Shown: piece after piece, positions 32,325 to 43,415 of the stretch
Numbering within the stretch: position 1 is the first letter of the stretch
How the letters are laid out: each line of letters begins with the position of its first letter
Origin: Ancylostoma caninum
Lineage: Eukaryota > Nematoda > Chromadorea > Rhabditida > Ancylostomatidae
Direction: 5' to 3'
Assembly: GCA_037903475.1 (NCBI GenBank)
Contig: JBAJFG010000047.1
Coordinates: 5,866,001 to 5,930,000, forward strand
Length of the DNA stretch: 64,000 nt
The notes under the pieces: model-generated
Database searches by the model: none
What the model was told of the DNA's origin: nothing
Seen by the model: only the letters and a program-made list of their open reading frames with translations
Position numbers and translations under genes: made by a program

Positions 32325-34809
32325 ATCTCCAATATAATATGGAACGTCTGCCAAACAATTTACAGGTAATTTCTAGAGCGAAAATGTCTTTGGGAATGTC
32401 ATGCGTGTATATCATGTACTACTCGAAAGAAAGTTTTCGATCCAAGCTATGACTAAGGGATGTAAACCTAGGATTCTCAGCTTGTCCATCAATTTTGCGT
32501 GCGGAACTTTATCAAAAGCCTTGGCAAAGTCGAAATATATCATATCAACTCTATTTTTAGATTCTATGGCATTAGTCCAATCATTTACTGACGTGAATAC
32601 TGCAGTTTCAACTGATTTACCACCCAAGAAACCGAACTGACTTTCGGGGATTACACAATACTGTTCCAAATGTTTTAAAATGCTCCTTCACATTACATTA
32701 TCGAAGAGTCTAGCGAAGATGGAGGCTATGCTAACAGGGCGGTAGTTCTTTGAATCGTTTAGATGGGGTTTTTTCGTATTTATGTGATAAGAGCATGCTT
32801 CTATCGATTTGGTAGTTTTCCTCTCATATAACATAATTAAAGATGTACTTCAAGGGAAACCCTATGAAAAGAATAATTTTCTTAATGACGGAAACCGAAT
32901 AAAGTCAGGCCTAGTCGAAAAAGAGTTAGACCATTTTTCTAGACGTTTCATTATTTCTTCTTTGTGGAACCATAGTGTTGACCTCATATTGGGGTATTCC
33001 GAAGACGGAAGTTCTGCACACACAGTGGCATCTCCATCTGGTTTATTGAATGGCTTTTGAAAGTAAAAATTTTTCAGTATAAATTTTGTACCTTCAGAAC
33101 AACATCATTAGCATATTCATTTTGGTGAATATGGAATAGAAGCTCTATTACCTCTTCTAAATTTAACATATCTGAAGAATCTTATCTATCATATCTTGTT
33201 TTATCTTTGGACTCAACCAACTTCGTTTCGAGATAAACATTATACTTTTCTGTAGCTTTTCCAGTTCTGGGATTTGCTTCTTTAAACTTGTACCAACTTC
33301 TTGCATCTTGCTTGAGTATTGCATTATTCTACAGGAAGGTTCGATATTTTAGCATTTTTTGCAAATATTTGGGCACATTTAGTTGTGCTACCTTTACTTT
33401 TCGCAATGGGACAAACAGATGAATTACGTAATGAAGAATTGTCAGAAAGGTCTCATATATCTCATTCACTGTGTCGACCATGTTAAAGGATCCTAACCAA
33501 TCGACGTTCATCAGATATTGTTCAATAGCACGGTAGTCTGCGTTTTTGAAGTCACATTTCCATTCAATAACCTCTGACAGCATGGGAATATCCAGATTAA
33601 ATGTAACTATTAAGTGGTCGCTACCATCTATTGGCGCCCCAGTTTGAACATTTTTGATAAGAGAATTATCTTTGCAAAATAGCAAGTCTTAATAAGCGGT
33701 GCCTCTGGTAGGAGAAGTACCAGTGGCTGGACACCATGATTGAGTTTTCTTAAGGAGGAGAAGTACATCTCCACCTTGATCTATCACATCTTATTTCGTG
33801 ATATTGACTATTGGCTACATCTAGTAGAGCGCCTAGTTCATTTTTTGAATTTAACCATGACTCTGTCAGAAGAATCAAATCATAATTTCGCTCGCACAGA
33901 TTCATGACAAGTGATTTGCGTTCTTGACCAGGGATCTAATATTAGAGAACATACAATGAAAACTCAGAGTATTACATCTTGCAAGTCTCTTAAAAAGATT
34001 TTGATGTGTTCAATGAGGTTGGGTTAGTATCTTCGATGCAGAAGGAACATGGTGTAGTGTTGGCTCTTATCACTTAGGGTGTTATCATTCGCACTGTCAT
34101 TTTTACGAGTTTCGGTAGCAACGTGCTGACGTTCCTCGCGTATACGCTGTCTATCCTCCCAGGTGCGTGATTCACGTAGGAATACTGAATTGAGTGAAGC
34201 GCAAGCGCAAAAGAACGTTGTAAAACCTGTTTCTGAAAGCGACTGGTTGGAAGGACCACTTTTAGCAATCTAGGCCTATTATATCTTGCCTGCCCATGCG
34301 ATAAACAGTAATGGTAGGCATTCAACTTTAAGACACGACAACATTTCAGTTACAGAGCTTTAGTCATGAAGGACGTTTTCTACAGAAGTTGTACATTGCG
34401 GCTCGGGGAGATTTCGTGTGACAATAGATCTTTTCAGATCGGGATCATTGATCGAGTTAGAGTTGCTACGCAAAATTGAATCAGATGCAGAAGTAGAAAT
34501 CAGCGAGGCACTCGGACGAACCGAATCTTGTGGTGCGTTCAATTGTGATTTTAGGTATAAGTTTCCGCAATGCAATCTTTCTACCTCATCAGACTTCTCT
34601 TTATTCCTACGGTTGGCTTCGCGGATTTCTTCCTTCATCTCCACCATGAGGTCGATGACAAACTTCATGTATCCAGGAATCCGAGCATCTTTCGCCACTT
34701 TCATCAGACGGTCCAGTGTGTTCTCGCTAGTTTTTGTCTTTTCTCCACGATTGTTCTTGGATCGACATACTGAAGCTGAAGAAAATCGGAGCGACGAAGA
34801 CACCATCAA
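32325..34809 (-). mobile_element. Old CR1-like LINE, 5' portion (ORF1, endonuclease, RT start)
   Basis: On the minus strand, 34809-34360 is an ORF1-like coiled-coil protein (FVIDLMVEMKEEIREANRRN). Bases 34325-34074 carry NRPRLLKVVLPTSRFQKQVL, the counterpart of NRPRLLKLVFPTSSYQQALL in the second LINE. Bases 33685-33329 are the endonuclease end (DGSDHLIVTFNLD) and linker. Bases 32669-32412 are RT (DMIYFDFAKAFDKVPHAKL). Frameshifts and stops separate the pieces. It continues at 28726-28906 and 26263-26406 after two younger insertions. Confidence 0.8.
34360..34809 (-). pseudogene. CR1-like LINE ORF1 remnant
   Basis: A 149-residue open frame has a charged helical region (about residues 30-85) likely to form a coiled coil. 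Its place upstream of the NRPRLLK segment and endonuclease matches ORF1 (an RNA-binding chaperone) of the LINE at 41.1-42.0 kb. The carboxy part is separated by a frame break near 34340. Confidence 0.5.
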
Positions 34810-36264
34810 TCAAGTTTACAGTATCTGTTCGTAGTCGAGTTCGCCTGTTAGGGTGGCAAGGAAAGAGAGAATCAGTACGTCCCTTGCCACTGGAGACAAT
34901 GCAATGAGTTGCAGTAGAAGAGCAGAAAAAGGAGCAGGTCTCCGTAGTCGTCAGAGTGAGCACAAGAGCTGACCACTCGCGGCCGTTGCAGACGCGAGAA
35001 CCATGAGCCTCTTTTCATTTTTGAGGAACTCCCGCCCTCATAAAGCTCAGATTGAGCATGCAGGGGCGGAAATCTAAACCGCAAGCTTCCTAATAAAAAC
35101 ACAATTGAACTTCATAAGGGGTTAGAGAACGTGAGCTAGGTCATTTTGTCCAGAGATGAAATTTTCATTTCTGTAAAACCACACCCTGTACTCCATTGGT
35201 GGGGAAAAAATTGAGGATATTTTCAGTGTCACTGAAATGTGGTGTTGAAAAACATTCAAGAAATAATCAGAGTGATCAGCCAAAAGTTCTGTATTTTTTT
35301 CTTCATAATATCGAGATGCTAAGCATCCATTTGTTGACCAGCACGTGGAGAAAGGCTTTTTTTTTGCGAAAAGGGGAATTCATAATCGTATATAAGGCTG
35401 GCATAATGCCCACCAACAAAATCTCCTACTCTACTCTTGATTCGTATTTCTATAACTGCTTGCCAAGATTGAATGACAGCTCCTGGAATATTTCGTTGTT
35501 GAGCCAGTTTGGACACAACTGAGCCTTAGTCCGAGCCTCGACTCGAATTTCGGGGAGACCGATGAGATCTTTTGGAAGTGTCTGCTGACGAGTCATATAG
35601 CTGGTCTTAATCGATTAAAAATTAATTGCCGAAACGGACAGTACTATCTTAGATGTCCCATTCATATTTGTACGCAAAAATAATGAAATGTTCTGCGTTA
35701 GACCCCAATTAATGGCCGGGGTCAAGGCAATTAGCGAATTTATTGAAATATGCTGACAGCTGCTGGAAATCAGAGGCCGTTGTTGTATATATGCAGGGTT
35801 AACAATGCGTATAATCCCATGATTCTCCCTCCGTTTGGAATCGCTCATTTTCAAGTAAGTTATGCGAAAATCCCCTTAACAACAATAACACGAATGCCGC
35901 GAGAATTTTCAGATTCTACATTGTGACTGTACCCAATAAGTGATTCATACACGAGGTCTTCTGCTTTACGCTTACAGCCATTTTTAGGGTGGGATATATT
36001 AAAAACTGCCAACCGCTGGAGTTTGTCGTTTCCCTCAACCCATCCCCTCCTCTCCCACTACTAGGCATCAGTGCAGCCCTCTTTCGACTTAGGATAGTGG
36101 GTCTCCCCATCCATGGGCATTGGTGCACTTCGTTGGTATTAGAAGGACCCATTGAATATTTTCTCAAATTCTTTTTCCCGGCGCTTTCCGTAGAGCATAT
36201 CATCCATTTTGAATCGCGACCACGGATTCTCACAAAACTAACGAAAACACACCGACAAACACTG
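34810..36264. other. No supported gene
   Basis: This stretch may include the 5' leader of the old LINE at its left edge. Short open frames only, for example 35196-35522 plus and 35916-36233 minus. No motif recognised. Confidence 0.35.
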
Positions 36265-38213
36265 GATTAATGCTCTTTTTATAAGCATGATGAACCATGA
36301 TGATGATGAGGTGGATTTCGTCTAACATTCGCACGTTGTCCTCCATATGTGTGTAGCTCAATGCAGAAATCTGACACTGGTTAGCATGGTTAATCACCTA
36401 ATTGGAACGATTTGTGCACTCGACTGCATCTAGACAGCTTTCAGTAATATATTGCTATGGCTGCTACATCAACGCTGTGATTTATGAAACGTTAACCATG
36501 CAAACCATTGTTGGCTAGCATCACTGGTTATCCTATAGAATACGTGATGTATGGGGACACAGAAGAAGAAAATTGGTTAACTGACCTGCCTCCGCTTGGT
36601 TTCAGCAGTACTGTCATGTTAAGTATGCGTTGGCTGGCCCTCCGTAAATTCCGAATACAAGTAAGGCTGTTGTGTCCGATAACTGGAGTATCCTCGCAGA
36701 TTATTAGTCAGTCTTTACGTTCGTCTCACATTTGTGATACGCAGAGTTCACTATTCGCAATTTGACTCAGAGTCGAAAATGCTGACGAGTCCTGCCTTTA
36801 TGTGCGTAAAGTGAGTGCCCATGGGCTGACGAGAGAGCGAACCCGAGCGTTTATAACAGCGCGCCGCGTGTTTGAGTCGTTATCTTGTGCTGTTATTCAC
36901 CTAATTACGAAGATTTGTGCGCTGGATTGTAACTAGGAAGCCTTTCAATAGTAGCTTGCTGGGCTGCTATATTAGCGCTTGGATTCATGAAACGTCAACC
37001 ACGAAAACCAACGATGGCTAGCATGATTGCTTATACTACAGACTGCGTAATGGTCGGAGACGCAGAAGGTGAGAGTTGGTCAGCTAGCCTGGTTCCGCTT
37101 GGTTTTGCGTTCACTAAACTTGTAAAATAATGAATCATGAAAGAATCGTGGAAAACATCGACAGAAGCTGCCTTTATGTGCGTGTAGTGATCTGCGATGG
37201 AGCTGACTAGGCTGCAGAACGCCACCTCACTGCGAGCTATCCTGCACTCCCGTGGCTAATCGTGGCAATGATTGCTTTCAAGGTGATTTGAAACAAAAAA
37301 AAACCAGAAATTGCCACGACTAGCTACTAAGACAGCACAAGACAACGGATTCAAACACGCGGCGAGGTCGCGCTGTTATAAACGCTCGGGTTTGTCAATT
37401 CGTCAGCCCATCGGTACTTACTTCGAACCAAAGACTAACTAGTAATCTGCGAGGATACTCCAGTTGCCGCTGCGGACACAGCAGCCTTACCTGTATTCGA
37501 AATCTACGAAGGGCTAGCCGACGCATACTTAACATGACTGCACTGCTGAAAATTAGCATAACCAAGCGGAGCCAGGTCAGTAAACCAATTTTCATTTCCT
37601 GCGTCCTCTAACATCGCGTATTGTATACATGTAACAAGTGATGCTAGCCAATGTTGGTTTGCATGGTTAATGTTTCATAAACCGCAGTCTTGACGTAGCA
37701 GCCATAGCAAAATATTATTGAAAGCTGTCTAGATACAGTCGTGCGCACAAATCGTTCTAATTTATTTATTTATTTATTATACACAGTGCCAAGGCACAAT
37801 GCTTCCCTTCAACACAAAGGTAATAAACGAGAGGGTTTTGAAAGTTCCACAGAAAAAATTCACAGAGATATTCATGACGCAGACTGAGCAAGGCCTTCAT
37901 TCGTTTCGGACAACAGTTGCTCCCACGAACAGAGCGGTTCAACATTACCCGTATACCTCTTAAACCTTAGCACTTGAGCTTATCTTAAAATGGTGCATTA
38001 GGTGAGGCTAGATCGTAGGTAGGTACCGCATCTGTTGGATCCTTGCAACACCAGTAGCTTTCTAGGCCAGAGCTAAGCTGCGGAAAGGGTAAAGAAATTA
38101 TTCGTGCTCCAATTTTCAAAAACCCCTCTCTCGAAACAGACACAAAGAATCAATGCACGTATACATGAGTATAAAATAGTTGATCTTCTTGCTGCCATGC
38201 AAAATATTGTTCT

Positions 38214-41211
38214 TCATTTCGGACAGATGAGCTCGTAGTTCTTAATATTTTTCTGCAACAAATGTTTTAGTTTATTATCGGCCAGAATTTTCTTAACAGA
38301 ATATCTGACGCGGAAAAAATTGGGAGGAAATGATCTTGCGATTCTGCTGATTCTGATAAAATATGAATGAAAATGCTTTTCATTTTTGACAGCAGGCACA
38401 AAAAAGTTGAAATTTGCTGTTCTTCCTCTACAAGGCCGAATGACAAAAAAGGTAGAGAATCGGAGCCGAGTTGACTGGTTCCATATTTTCCACAGGTAAT
38501 GCAGATCTATAGCTCCCCTCCTTATAACAAGACTGTTCAATCTCAAATTACGTAGACGATCTGTATACGATGGTAACGTAAAAGAATTTTGACACGCAAG
38601 CGACCTTAGGCACACTATTCGCGAAAACGTGCGTTGCACACTTTCAATCAGTGCTATTTCCTTGGCCTTATGAGGGCTCCAGATTACAGAATTGTGTTCT
38701 AATATGGGACGCACATATAATTTGAACAGCCTACAAAGGAGGTTAGGGAAGTTGTTTTTGAAGACTTTCAGTAGACGAAACATGACAGTTCTTGCTTTGA
38801 TAACCACTTTTTCGATGTGCTTCGCATAAGAAAGTTTGTTGTCATACGTTATTCCCAAGTCTTTGATACAATTGCATTCGTCAATTTTAGTACCTGGTTG
38901 TAACAAATAGGTCTTTCTAGGGTTTTTGCTTCCAAGGTACATTACTTTTGTTTTTTTCAAGTGATATAGTCAGCTGCCAAGAACGCATATAGGACATGAG
39001 TTTACTAATGTTCGCTTGCAATTTTTTCGTTACAACTTCTGCCTCACCTTCATCGTAGCAAGCATATATTTTAATATCATCTGCAAATATGAGCAGTTTT
39101 ATATCAGTGTCAGAATTTAGAGCAGCAGGTAGATCAGAGAGGTATATGTTGAATAAAAGCGGGCCCAGTACACTACCCTGTGGAACTCCACTTTTAACGT
39201 TTCTTTCATTTGAGAAGGAATCATGAACCTTGACGGAAAATGTTCTTCCCACTAGAAATGACTCGAGCCATTTTAATATGTTCCCAGAAATGCCGAGGTG
39301 CTCAAGCTTGTAGAGGAGCTTTCGGTGGGAAACAGTGTCAAAGGCCTTGGAAATATCAAAATAGATAATATCGATACATTTTTGCTGTGACAACTGCATA
39401 GTCCAGTCGTGTGTACTCTGCAAGAGTATATCAGTTGTAGATGAGTTTTTAGAGAAACCGTATTGATGTACTGGTATAATACCATGGATATCTAGGAATT
39501 CGTCGATTTTCTCTTTAACACAACGTTCCATGATTTTGGCTGCAGTGCTGGTAATCGAAATTGGACGAAAGTCCCGCGGAGATGCTGCAGAGGAATGTTT
39601 ATTAACAGGTGTCACAATAGATTTTTTCCACAGAGTAGGTACTGAACCAAGGTGAAGGCAGCAGTTGAAAATATGTGCAAGTGGAACACACAATTCACGA
39701 CAGCATCTGAGGAATACAGTTTGTGGAATGCCATCGAATGTTACTGAATATGATACTTTCAGCTTACTTAAGTGTTTCAATACAGAGTGGGGCATAATGA
39801 TAAAGTCATTAAGAGGTGGAAATCCTTTGGGAACGTTCGAACAATCAGGTACGATACCATTATCCATGTCTAATACTGATGAGAAGTAGTTTGCCAGAAT
39901 TTCGCTCTTTTGCAAGTTATTAGTCGTACGTCTCCCAAATTCGTCGAGGAAACTAGGAACTTGCGGTGGTTTATCTCGTATACGACGATTAACAAAATTA
40001 TAAAGTTCTCTAGTTTTCATCTTCTCGAGTTTTCTTTTCTCTTGATTCCTTAGGAACTTGTCAATGAGACGAGATAGTTTAATGCATATGCGAGAATATT
40101 TTTCCTCTACACCCTGTTTGTGAAGGCGATAGAAGAGAAAGTTCCTGTATTCAAATAGTTTCTTAATATGGATTGGGTAATACGAAGACGGCTCGTGGTT
40201 GGCCCTTAGAGGCACACATTTATCAAGAATGTGATGTAACACATTACAGAACCGTGAATACAGGTCGTCAATATCCAGGTAACCGTTAAAAAGATATTCC
40301 CAATTGACAGTGGAAAGTTCTTCTTTCATTAGGGAGAAATTGGTGTTCGCGAAATCCGGGTATAGGATATTAAAGTTGCTTATAATACTCGAGGCATGGA
40401 TGGAGAAAGAAACCATGGAATGATCTGAATTAGCAAGGGGGTTCGTCACATGTACTTCGGAAATCAGTTGCTCATTGTCTGATAAGACAAGATCAAGAGT
40501 CCGTGAACCACATGTAGGTGTGTTAACAAATTGTTTGAGATTATGGCTTTTAAACAGGGAAATGTATTTAGAGGACCTTGCATCGTGCGGTTTTATGTCG
40601 ACTCCAGACCAGTTAATGTCTAGGTTAAAGTCACCAAGGAGGATAACATCGAAGTGACAGTCTGACAAAATTACATCGAGATGGTCCATCAATTCTGCAC
40701 AGTCATTGTGTTTAATGTTTGGTGGACGGTACAGGTTAATTATTCGAAATCTTTGGCTAGCACATGTAATATCTACAGAGAGGCATGAAACTCCTCCTTT
40801 ATTGAAATGTGTTTGCAGACGTTCATGATGCAAGTGATCTCTTAGAAGTAGTGCAACTCCACCACCTCTACCTCGCCTATCAAGTCTGAGAATACGATAA
40901 GGTAGATTGCTTAGGATCATTCCATCTGTCACTGTACCATCCATCCATGTCTCTTGCAAAGCCATGATATCGGGTTTGAAACACTTCAGGAAAGTTATGA
41001 GCTCATTTAGTTTGTTTTTAACACTTCTGCAGTTAACTGAAAAACATTTTAGCCTACAAGTATCAGTTACCATTTTCTTCTTCTTCATACCACCATGCGG
41101 TTTGTTCAGTTTAAACTTGACTGGGTTGAGGCAATAGAAGCAGAACATCGGTGTTTGTGACACGTGCAGTGGCTCAACATTGGTACAGTTGCTGAGCCTG
41201 GGGAATGACAT
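38214..41211 (-). pseudogene. CR1-like ORF2: endonuclease + reverse transcriptase, one frameshift
   Basis: The first frame, 41211-38917 (764 codons), has an endonuclease (LQETWMD near residue 85, LLGDFNLDINW with GDFN 193-196, SDHSMV 262-264) and RT (IIYFDISKAFDTVSHRKLL motif A; SGVPQGSVLGPLLFNIYLSD motif B; IFADDIKIY with FADD 709-712). The frame is lost in a run of seven A/T at 38951-38957; the thumb and C-terminal part follow in another frame (38960-38214: MYLGSKNPRKTY, LYVRPILEHNSVIWSPHKAK, LIESVQRTFSRIV). One base too many in the homopolymer explains it, so it may be a true mutation or a sequencing error. Otherwise all RT and endonuclease motifs are intact. Confidence 0.85.
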
Positions 41212-41978
41212 GGTGAAATATGACTATGACGAGTTGTGGCTACATCTTTCACCGATCGAACGTTTTTACCACCATTTTGTTCCGTGGGGTAGAAAGATGC
41301 GTCAAGTGGAATTCGTTCCTTCTTGTTTAGATCAAACAAGCTGGAATGATCTACTCTATATCTTCCACCATGCTTCTCAATGAGATGACGTCTCTGTTGG
41401 CGCAGTGCGTAACCTACTTTTTGCTCCTCAGGAGTAAGCGAAGGTCTAATGAAGACGTTGTTAAACTTTAAGGAACCTCGTAGCTTTCGCACTGAACGAA
41501 GCAGAGCTTGCTGATAACTAGACGTAGGAAACACCAATTTTAGGAGTCGCGGTCGATTAGCATTTTGTTTGCCGAGGCGAAACAAGGCACAGGGAGAGCA
41601 GTTAAAATTCAATTCCTCAAAAAGATCCCAGATGTTTTTCCATTCGAAATTCATCCTCTCCTGCCCTCTTAACTCCTGTCTCGGTTCTGGCAAACCTCAT
41701 ATGACGACAGATCGCTGCCTTTCAATTTCCTCTGCAGAACGGTAGCGCTTTTCGTCACCCCTACGGGACTCAAACTCCGGAGAGGCTTCTTTTTGATTCC
41801 CCCTGACTATATTCGCATACGTAGCCCTACGAGGCAAAATTCGTGTCAGGATTGAAACCAAAACTAGAAACCTTTCACGGTCACTCATGCTTAGCAATTC
41901 ATCCAACTTATCCTCCAAGTCCTCTGAAGTGTGGATGTCATAGCAGTTGCCACGTGGAGACCGACCATCCATGGTCAT
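41106..41978 (-). pseudogene. CR1-like ORF1 (nucleic-acid-binding protein), broken
   Basis: Two frames meet at about 41695. The first (41978-41697) has a helical segment (LEDKLDELLSMSDRERFLVL) and a basic Arg/Glu-rich part. The second (41693-41106) has FRLGKQNANRPRLLKLVFPT and RPSLTPEEQKVGYALRQQRR, resembling the RNA-binding domain of LINE ORF1 proteins. The 3' end overlaps the ORF2 start by about 100 bp. The break is a frameshift near 41695. Confidence 0.6.
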
Positions 41979-42120
41979 AGCAGCAAGATAGCAGACTTAA
42001 TTAGGTGAATAACGATGCTAACCAGCATCAGAAGCCTGCATACGGCTGTAGAAATAGGAAGGATACAACGCGCCAACGCTGAAAGAGGTCTACCTCGTCG
42101 TAAGGACTTATAAAAAGCGC

Positions 42121-43084
42121 AAAATTTGTGTGCGCGTGTTTGTTTGTGTGAAATTCAATTCTTGGTCTGATAATCTGATCATGTTCTAAAAACGTGCTTC
42201 ATTTTGACAACAGCTTTTTAGTGAGAATTTCTTTCTCAACAAGATACGAAATACGAATACTGTGTGCATTTCTTGCTTCATTGCTGCTATAGTAGCCGTG
42301 AAAGTCGAGGTGTTTGCTGACCCCAGTACTTGATCCCTACTAAGCTGGGAAGATATTAGTCAGTGTCCACACACGCTAACGTTTGATTAAATATGAATTT
42401 GACACGACACAAAACAACACGATTTCCGTAAATGCTCCACCGATAAATGTCGTCACTAAGCTTCTCAAAGTCAGTGAACCTCAAAAAAAAAACTAGTCTA
42501 CTCAATGAGGTTGTTTTTTTCTTTGTTTCTACTCACTCCTGGTGAAAAACTGCGATGTTGGCCAAAATTAGAAATTGCAAACTTTGTCTATGGAAAATTT
42601 ACGGGCGAACGTTGATAAGGTAACTTTTTTCCTTTTTTTTTGACCTTCAGTACTGTTCAGAAACTGCTTAACGAGCACCTTAACGTGTCGATCGTTGCAA
42701 GAAATGTTTGAAATTGAAAGGAACGCTTCAATGAATATTTGTCGGAGTTTTGATGATGACTCTCAACAGTTGGAGCAATTTCTTACCATTTACGCAAGTA
42801 AGTTATTTCCTCAAATATTTGGTAATTATGTCAGCGGTAGGAAGCATACATCGCATTTAGGAAACGTTGATGAAGGGCAAGGTACTCATAATCAATGCTT
42901 AGTGGGAGGGTATTCAGTGCTTTTATCTTATTTCGTCACCATTTGGAAGGAAACTGTTCTGATTCTTCCACGATTTTCCGGAATCCTTCATCTCCTGGGG
43001 CAAAACCTGCAAATCTTGAGCAGTAAATTGGAAAGTTCCGCACAGTTCTGTTCGAAATTCAGCAGATGACCATTGCTTCAGTGA
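42121..43084. other. Mostly intergenic; possible short exon at 42703-42796 plus
   Basis: Bases 42703-42796 are open (EMFEIERNASMNICRSFDDD...) and end at a good donor (TTTACGCAA then GTAAGTT). The upstream acceptor CGTTGCAAG is weak and I do not recognise the product. Confidence 0.25.
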
Positions 43085-43415
43085 ACTCTCGGGCTGATAC
43101 GCAAGCGTGGGGCCGCTAAAGCAGCAGGCAACTAACTACCAATGAACGTTCGAGGTCACAAAACTGTGCGAGGAAGAGATAAAATAGGACTTCAAGTAGA
43201 GACGAGCAATAGTGTTGACTGAAGCTGCAGCGACAAGGAAAAACATCCGCAATGACCATCGAGCCGTACTGCGCCAAGATGAATAGTCAACATGTGAATA
43301 GCCCGCTGCCAGCTCTTCCAGCAACGCAAGCTTCTACGCGCTGGCTCTCGGGATTCTAGGTATCAAACCAGTGAAAGACCAGTAGGACCGCGTTGCTGTA
43401 CGAGAATACGAAATT
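43085..43415 (+). mobile_element. Decayed RTE fragment
   Basis: This is a base-level match to the intact RTE element (its 30430-30600 and 30935-30975 parts): AAAGCAGCAGGCAACTA, GAGACGAGCA, GTGTTG, AAAAACATCCGC and GACCAGTAGGACCGCGTTGC. Stops and an internal deletion are present. Same strand as the intact copy. Confidence 0.65.

Larger units (their letters stand above)
37761..41990 (-). mobile_element. CR1-like LINE, nearly full length
   Basis: Oriented right to left: ORF1 (41978-41106, one break), ORF2 (41211-38214, one frameshift), 3' UTR and a 3' end made of AATAAATAAATA repeats (37761-37780 on the plus strand reads TTTATTTATT), typical of the CR1 group. The junctions share TAATT with the host foldback repeat, so at most a 5-bp duplication is present. 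ORF2 starts before ORF1 ends, an overlapping arrangement. Confidence 0.85.
36265..42120. repeat. Foldback (long inverted-repeat) element split by a CR1-like LINE
   Basis: The left arm, 36265 to about 36890, matches in inverted orientation 37330-37760 plus 41990-42120. Shared blocks include GTTAGCAT, AATCACCTAAT/ATTAGGTGA, TTTATGAAACGTTAACCATG and CGATTTGTGC. Bases 36890-37200 hold a second, diverged direct copy of the arm (ATTCACCTAATTACGAAGATTTGTGCGC). The LINE (37761-41990) lies exactly inside the right arm, so it arrived later. A TTTTTATAAG/CTTATAAAAA motif marks both outer ends. Confidence 0.65.

Noticed and set aside
34074..34325. Minus frame as a separate host gene
   Set aside because: Its NRPRLLKVVLPTSRFQ segment matches ORF1 of the LINE at 41 kb, so it is LINE remnant.
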